Below are positions 60,197 through 64,000 of a DNA stretch of 64,000 nt, piece by piece. Within the stretch, counting starts at the first letter, position 1, and the number at the start of each line of letters is the position of its first letter. The position numbers and the translations under genes are program-made. The stretch is from Polytrichum commune (lineage: Eukaryota > Streptophyta > Polytrichopsida > Polytrichales > Polytrichaceae). The DNA is taken from assembly GCA_950295325.1 (NCBI GenBank), contig OX485809.1:7192001-7256000 (forward strand), given 5' to 3'. The notes beneath the pieces were generated by a model. It was given only the letters and a program-made list of their open reading frames with translations, was not told the origin of the DNA and made no database searches.

Positions 60197-60730
60197 CCTC
60201 TAGCCTCAATCACTCCAGCACTAATTTCTAAGCTCCGAATGCATCTTCATCATCAACATCAACAACTCATCGACCCACTCAGCTTACTCCTTACGAATGG
60301 TCTGCAACCGGTCGGGAAACTTCACCAAAACATCAACAAAAACCTTGCCCTACCCTAACTTAGCCTTGACATCCATCCATCATTCCAACTGGTTGCTAAA
60401 AACGCCCATGAATCAGGGGCTACCCGACGACCTTCCAAGACCCCCTGTGCACATGTTCCCAGATATCCTCCCAGATTATGTGAGTTCGGAATGTAATGTA
60501 TCCCAGAAATCTGCATCACTCTTGGTGACGCACCGATCGGGAGAAACTGAAGAATCAGTGAGTCTTGGTGTAATTAATGCGAATGCTGATCATCTTGCTT
60601 GATTGCTGCAGTTGGCAGCTTGCCTGTGGTGCCGGTCTCCCTTCCAAGTTTTAGATATTTCCCAAACTTGTTCAGGTTGAGAGGTTGGCCATTGGTAGCT
60701 CAAAAAAGTGCCAGGCATTACAACAATGAA
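60197..60730. other. 5' flank of aldehyde oxidase
   Basis: Promoter and leader of the AO gene are expected here. An open frame on the plus strand (about 60297-60602) has no domain and is probably spurious. No core promoter element can be assigned with confidence. Confidence 0.3.
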
Positions 60731-62318
60731 GGGCCGGTTCACACTATGGACCATGAAGGCTGACCATGGAAGAGGGCATTTTTCAATGGTCCGAGTTTAG
60801 GGTCCAACTTCCATGGTCCGACTTCTTAAAAAATCAGTTTTTGAAAGCCATGGGCTCCTCACCATGTGTAAAGTGAATATAGACCAAGACGAATGACTAT
60901 GCACCAAAAAGTGAATGTGCTGATTTTTTTTTTTAATGCATGTCCAAAAAGGGTGATTTTTAGAAATAATATCCAAGTTTGACCATTCTCTTGTCTTCTC
61001 TTGGGCTTCACTTGTCTTTACTTCTTATTACATGTGTCGAAGATGTGGCTTGCAAATCTTCTCACACGCAATTTTTACCAAAAACAAAAATGAGAGATTT
61101 CATTTGTACATGTGACATGTAATTTACATGTGACATGTACCTTGTGTTGTCACTACATTAAATAAGATATTTAGTGTTTGATTATATTTAGTGTTGTTAC
61201 CACCATACCTTGCTCAACATTAAATTTCAATTCTTTGATAATTAGTGTTAGAAGATTTGCTAGAAGATATGTTGGTATTCTCCTTTTGTCATTGGTTTTT
61301 TTTTTCATATCCTTACTAACACTAAATTAAAACTTGTAACTTCCACGTATTACCATAGTTGATATTTAGTGTTTGAGTTTACACTCAATGTTACTTACTT
61401 TCATAGGGTTATTGATATTTAGTGTATGCATTTGTATTTGGTGTATCGAGCACTAAATATCTTACTTAGCGTAGTAGAAAACTATGCAAAAAAGAACCGC
61501 AATCTTTTGACCACCCTGATCTACAGTCACTAAATGACTACATGTTTTCCTTTTTCGTTTTGCAACTGTAATTTTTAATATTTTGGGGCGTGTAATATAC
61601 CGTTGGAAAGGTATTTTCAAGACCTTTCCAATGGTGTATTAAAATCCCCTAAATTCCAACTATTTCAGCTGGTAGACCAAGAAAACAAATATGCACTCAA
61701 ATTCTTGAGTTCTAGATGTCCCACATTGTTTGATGAAACATGTTGGACCAAGTTTGAGGGGTAGGGCATGGAAGAAAGGGTTTGTCTCATGGGCTATGAT
61801 ATGATCTTGGCACATAGAGGATGGACTTGCTTCTCAAGATTCATTACATCATATAGATGCTGAAAAGTGTGCCTTGTGAGCCTTGATTAGTGGGAAGAGT
61901 TGTATATAAAGCCCCCCAACCCGTACAAAAGGCATTTAAAGGGTATTATAACGGCATATCTTTGCCATGGGCCCTTGCCTTTTCCTACCAAATAATTAGT
62001 GGGAAGAGTTGTATATAAAGCCCCCCCCCCTTACAAAAGGCATTTAAAAGGTATTATAATGGCGTATCTTTGCCATGGGCCCTTGCCTTTTCCTACCAAA
62101 CCACCTCTCTTGCCTCTCTCACTGCAAAACCCGTTGGACCATGTCAGTGCATTTATTAGGCCTTGAAAATTGTATTTTGGGGACCTCGACTTCCATGGTC
62201 CCTTTGCCATTTTTTTTCCTTGGTGTAATTCGAAGTGGTCCCGGGACAAGTTCAACAACCAATCAACGCTCTTATAGCGCCTCGGTCCGACTTCATGGTC
62301 CATAGTGTAAACCGGCCC
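60731..62318. mobile_element. Non-autonomous DNA transposon, Harbinger-like ends
   Basis: The left end GGGCCGGTTCACACTATGGA matches the reverse complement of the right end (GGGCCGGTTTACACTATGGA). The 28-bp inverted repeat has a single mismatch. Flanks are GAA on the left and TAA on the right, one base from a 3-bp TWA-type target duplication. Element length is 1588 bp with no transposase frame. Inside are a short perfect hairpin near 61592-61641 (CGTTGGAAAGGT/ACCTTTCCAATGG) and a 109-bp tandem duplication at 61886-62100 whose units each contain GTTGTATATAAAGCCCCC. Confidence 0.65.
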
Positions 62319-63577
62319 TAAGAAGTACTAAGGGTGAGGTTCCATGTAGGCCGCTCGCCCATTGGATTCTAGAAAATAATGAGTTGGAGGTGTTTGCATG
62401 TACTTAAGCGCAACTTGCCATCCAACCACATTCTAGGGTTCATTAGAATGTGGAGGGCCGTAGACATGGGTTGCTAGACTTCCATGCATCCACTAAAGAC
62501 TCTTCAACTTACAAGTGCCAGTCACCTAAGGTTTTGAAGACCAATTTTAGAAAGGAGATAAGGTTTTAACGTGGAGGAGGAGGTCAGTAGGTCAACCCGG
62601 ATTTGAGAAGATGGGAGTAGCTACTGTAGTTGGCACATACGAACCCTTTTCCCCACTAGATTCTCTTTACAATTGGGTGTGTTTGTCCTTATTCACGCTA
62701 GAATCTAGTGGGCAAGAGGCCGACACAAAAGCTCATCCTACGTTCTCGATATTCATAGCTTTCTATTGTTGGAAGTTTAGAGTTGTCCTCTTCTCTAATT
62801 TGATGTGTGGTGACGGGATTATATTATTCTTTTTGTGTGTTAAGATGTACACATGCGCAACTCATGCTCCGTCATTTGTGGTTGTTTTTAATGTTTGTGT
62901 AAGCAGTTTTAGAGGCAACCCAATCTCGCCCAATCATGCTCAAACTTATATTTCAAAACGTGTGTACTTGAGCTAGACCGATAGGTGCAATTGGGTTACC
63001 TTCATGAATGGATTGTCTCTTTATCCATGTGAATCGATTTCGATCAAAAATGAAAACACAAAAAACTCATTAACTTTCATTATTGATCTTTATAGCAACC
63101 ATGGTATGAAGATTAACCATTGTCCGTTGTGTGTGTTTGTTTCTATGGTAGTAAGTATCCATAATAGTGTGGAATGTCGCTAGATTAGGGTGGAGATACC
63201 ACTAAGCTTATATGCCATTCTCGTCGGGGATGTTGAACTAGAGCTACCACCTACACCTTATGGACATGATGACCGCAATTGAATGACTTACGTACATGAT
63301 GACCGCATATGAACGCCTTGGAAGTTCATGGCACAACTTCATCGCGATATTATAACAGTCAAAGAGGAAGGAAGGGGGGGGGGGTAGGCAAGGTTGCAAT
63401 TTATGGATGTTTTGAAGTTGTTGCCACTTTATGAACATTGGATAAGACTTACTATCTACCATTCCCAATGCATCCAATTATGCAATCAATGAGGGGAGCA
63501 AGTACAGTCAAGTATATGGAAAAAGTGCTCTAGTATAGTGATTGGGGAGATTTTTGGTCATAACCGGCTAAGATCCG
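62319..63577. other. Intergenic DNA, no gene recognised
   Basis: An open frame of 121 codons at 62611-62976 has no recognised domain and an unremarkable composition; I would not call it a gene. A poly-G tract lies near 63374-63386. Confidence 0.3.
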
Positions 63578-63586
63578 AGTGTTTGC

Positions 63587-63862
63587 GGATTTGTCTAAAT
63601 ACCCCCATCGAGTGTGGCTCGGAGGCCAGGTTCGGGAGGGGGTGGCAGGGGTGGGGTAAAACATGCCCCCTATTTTTTAATTGGGTGGGGCCTTATTTGA
63701 TCTCATAAGGGGCTTCCTAGAGTAATTTGGGGCCGCATGACCTAAATTTAGCCAAAAAACTTAAAAAAATCCCCAAGGGGCCAAAACGGGGAGGGCCATA
63801 AAAATGAACCCCAGCGAACCTAGCCTCCGAGCCACGCTCGATGGGGGTATTTAGACCCACCC
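63587..63862. mobile_element. Mutator-type MITE, 276 bp, with 9-bp target-site duplication
   Basis: Direct repeats AGTGTTTGC at 63578-63586 and 63863-63871 flank the element. The inverted ends run about 47 bp with five mismatches. The left end reads GGATTTGTCTAAATACCCCC and the right end in reverse complement reads GGGTGGGTCTAAATACCCCC; both continue ATCGAG(T/C)GTGGCTCGGAGGC. Long inverted ends starting with G plus a 9-bp duplication fit Mutator-like elements. No coding capacity. Confidence 0.8.
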
Positions 63863-63871
63863 AGTGTTTGC

Positions 63872-64000
63872 TAGTCCAACCGGTTACATGTAGACATCCT
63901 CCGGATTTCCTTGATTAAATTGGGGTATATTCTGAAGATTCTTCTAGAATAACCGGTAATTTTCCTACAGTCTTGAATTTCAACCGGTCATTTCTCAAAC
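63872..64000. other. Window edge
   Basis: The motif ACCGGT(T/A/C) or its variants recurs at about 63877, 63950 and 63981, with another at about 63562 left of the MITE. These may be parts of a further repeat cut by the window edge. Confidence 0.2.

Noticed and set aside
60297-60602. Possible small gene divergent from aldehyde oxidase
   Set aside because: 101 codons with no recognisable domain and no splice or composition support.
62611-62976. 121-codon open frame as a gene
   Set aside because: No domain, no flanking exons and no coding-like composition compared with the four real genes.

Overview
The window is nuclear DNA of a land plant. Genes have many short GT-AG introns, are far apart, and sit among decayed transposons and tandem repeats. 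The best clue to lineage is a cytochrome-b5-fused front-end fatty-acid desaturase whose assembled 480-residue product has the length and motifs of bryophyte delta-5 desaturases used for arachidonic/eicosapentaenoic acid synthesis. Angiosperms generally lack this enzyme. A moss is my first guess; another non-seed plant is possible. The lineage call is inference from family knowledge, with no search behind it.

Layout. 1-4.0 kb: the 3' part of a CACTA (En/Spm-like) transposon carrying a five-exon plant TNPA-type gene that is still open in every exon. 4.1-4.7 kb: a broken Ty1/copia gag on the minus strand. 4.8-16.4 kb: AT-rich intergenic DNA with no gene I recognise. It holds a ~70-bp tandem satellite rich in CTCAAA (6.2-7.9 kb), a tRNA-like SINE head (12.0 kb) and an old tandem duplication (13.5-14.2 kb). 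16.4-23.3 kb (+): allantoinase, 15 exons, 525 aa. 23.3-30.5 kb: a TTAA-flanked element with internal 330-bp repeats, inverted repeats, and a nine-unit 63-bp minisatellite. 30.5-33.1 kb (+): a plastid-targeted LEA-like protein, 3 exons, 227 aa. 35.7-41.5 kb (-): the delta-5 desaturase, 13 exons. 41.5-45.8 kb: intergenic repeats. 45.8-60.2 kb (-): molybdenum aldehyde oxidase, 14 exons, 1402 aa, with introns packed with foldback elements. 60.2-64 kb: a Harbinger-like element and a Mutator-type MITE.

The four host genes reconstruct with consistent splice phases, intact reading frames and conserved catalytic residues, so all four look functional. They do not form a pathway: allantoinase acts in ureide breakdown, the LEA protein in dehydration tolerance, the desaturase in very-long-chain PUFA synthesis, and aldehyde oxidase in aldehyde oxidation (in angiosperms including the last step to abscisic acid).

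The most unusual signal is structural. Tandem duplications repeatedly span an exon-intron boundary or a leader splice junction: allantoinase exon 2 (three copies), aldehyde oxidase exon 2 (five copies), aldehyde oxidase exon 3 (two copies) and the LEA 5' leader (two copies). They leave decoy splice sites attached to short pieces of real coding sequence. Secondary signals are a possible piggyBac-like element in a plant and a foldback MITE family with at least seven copies, six of them inside one gene.
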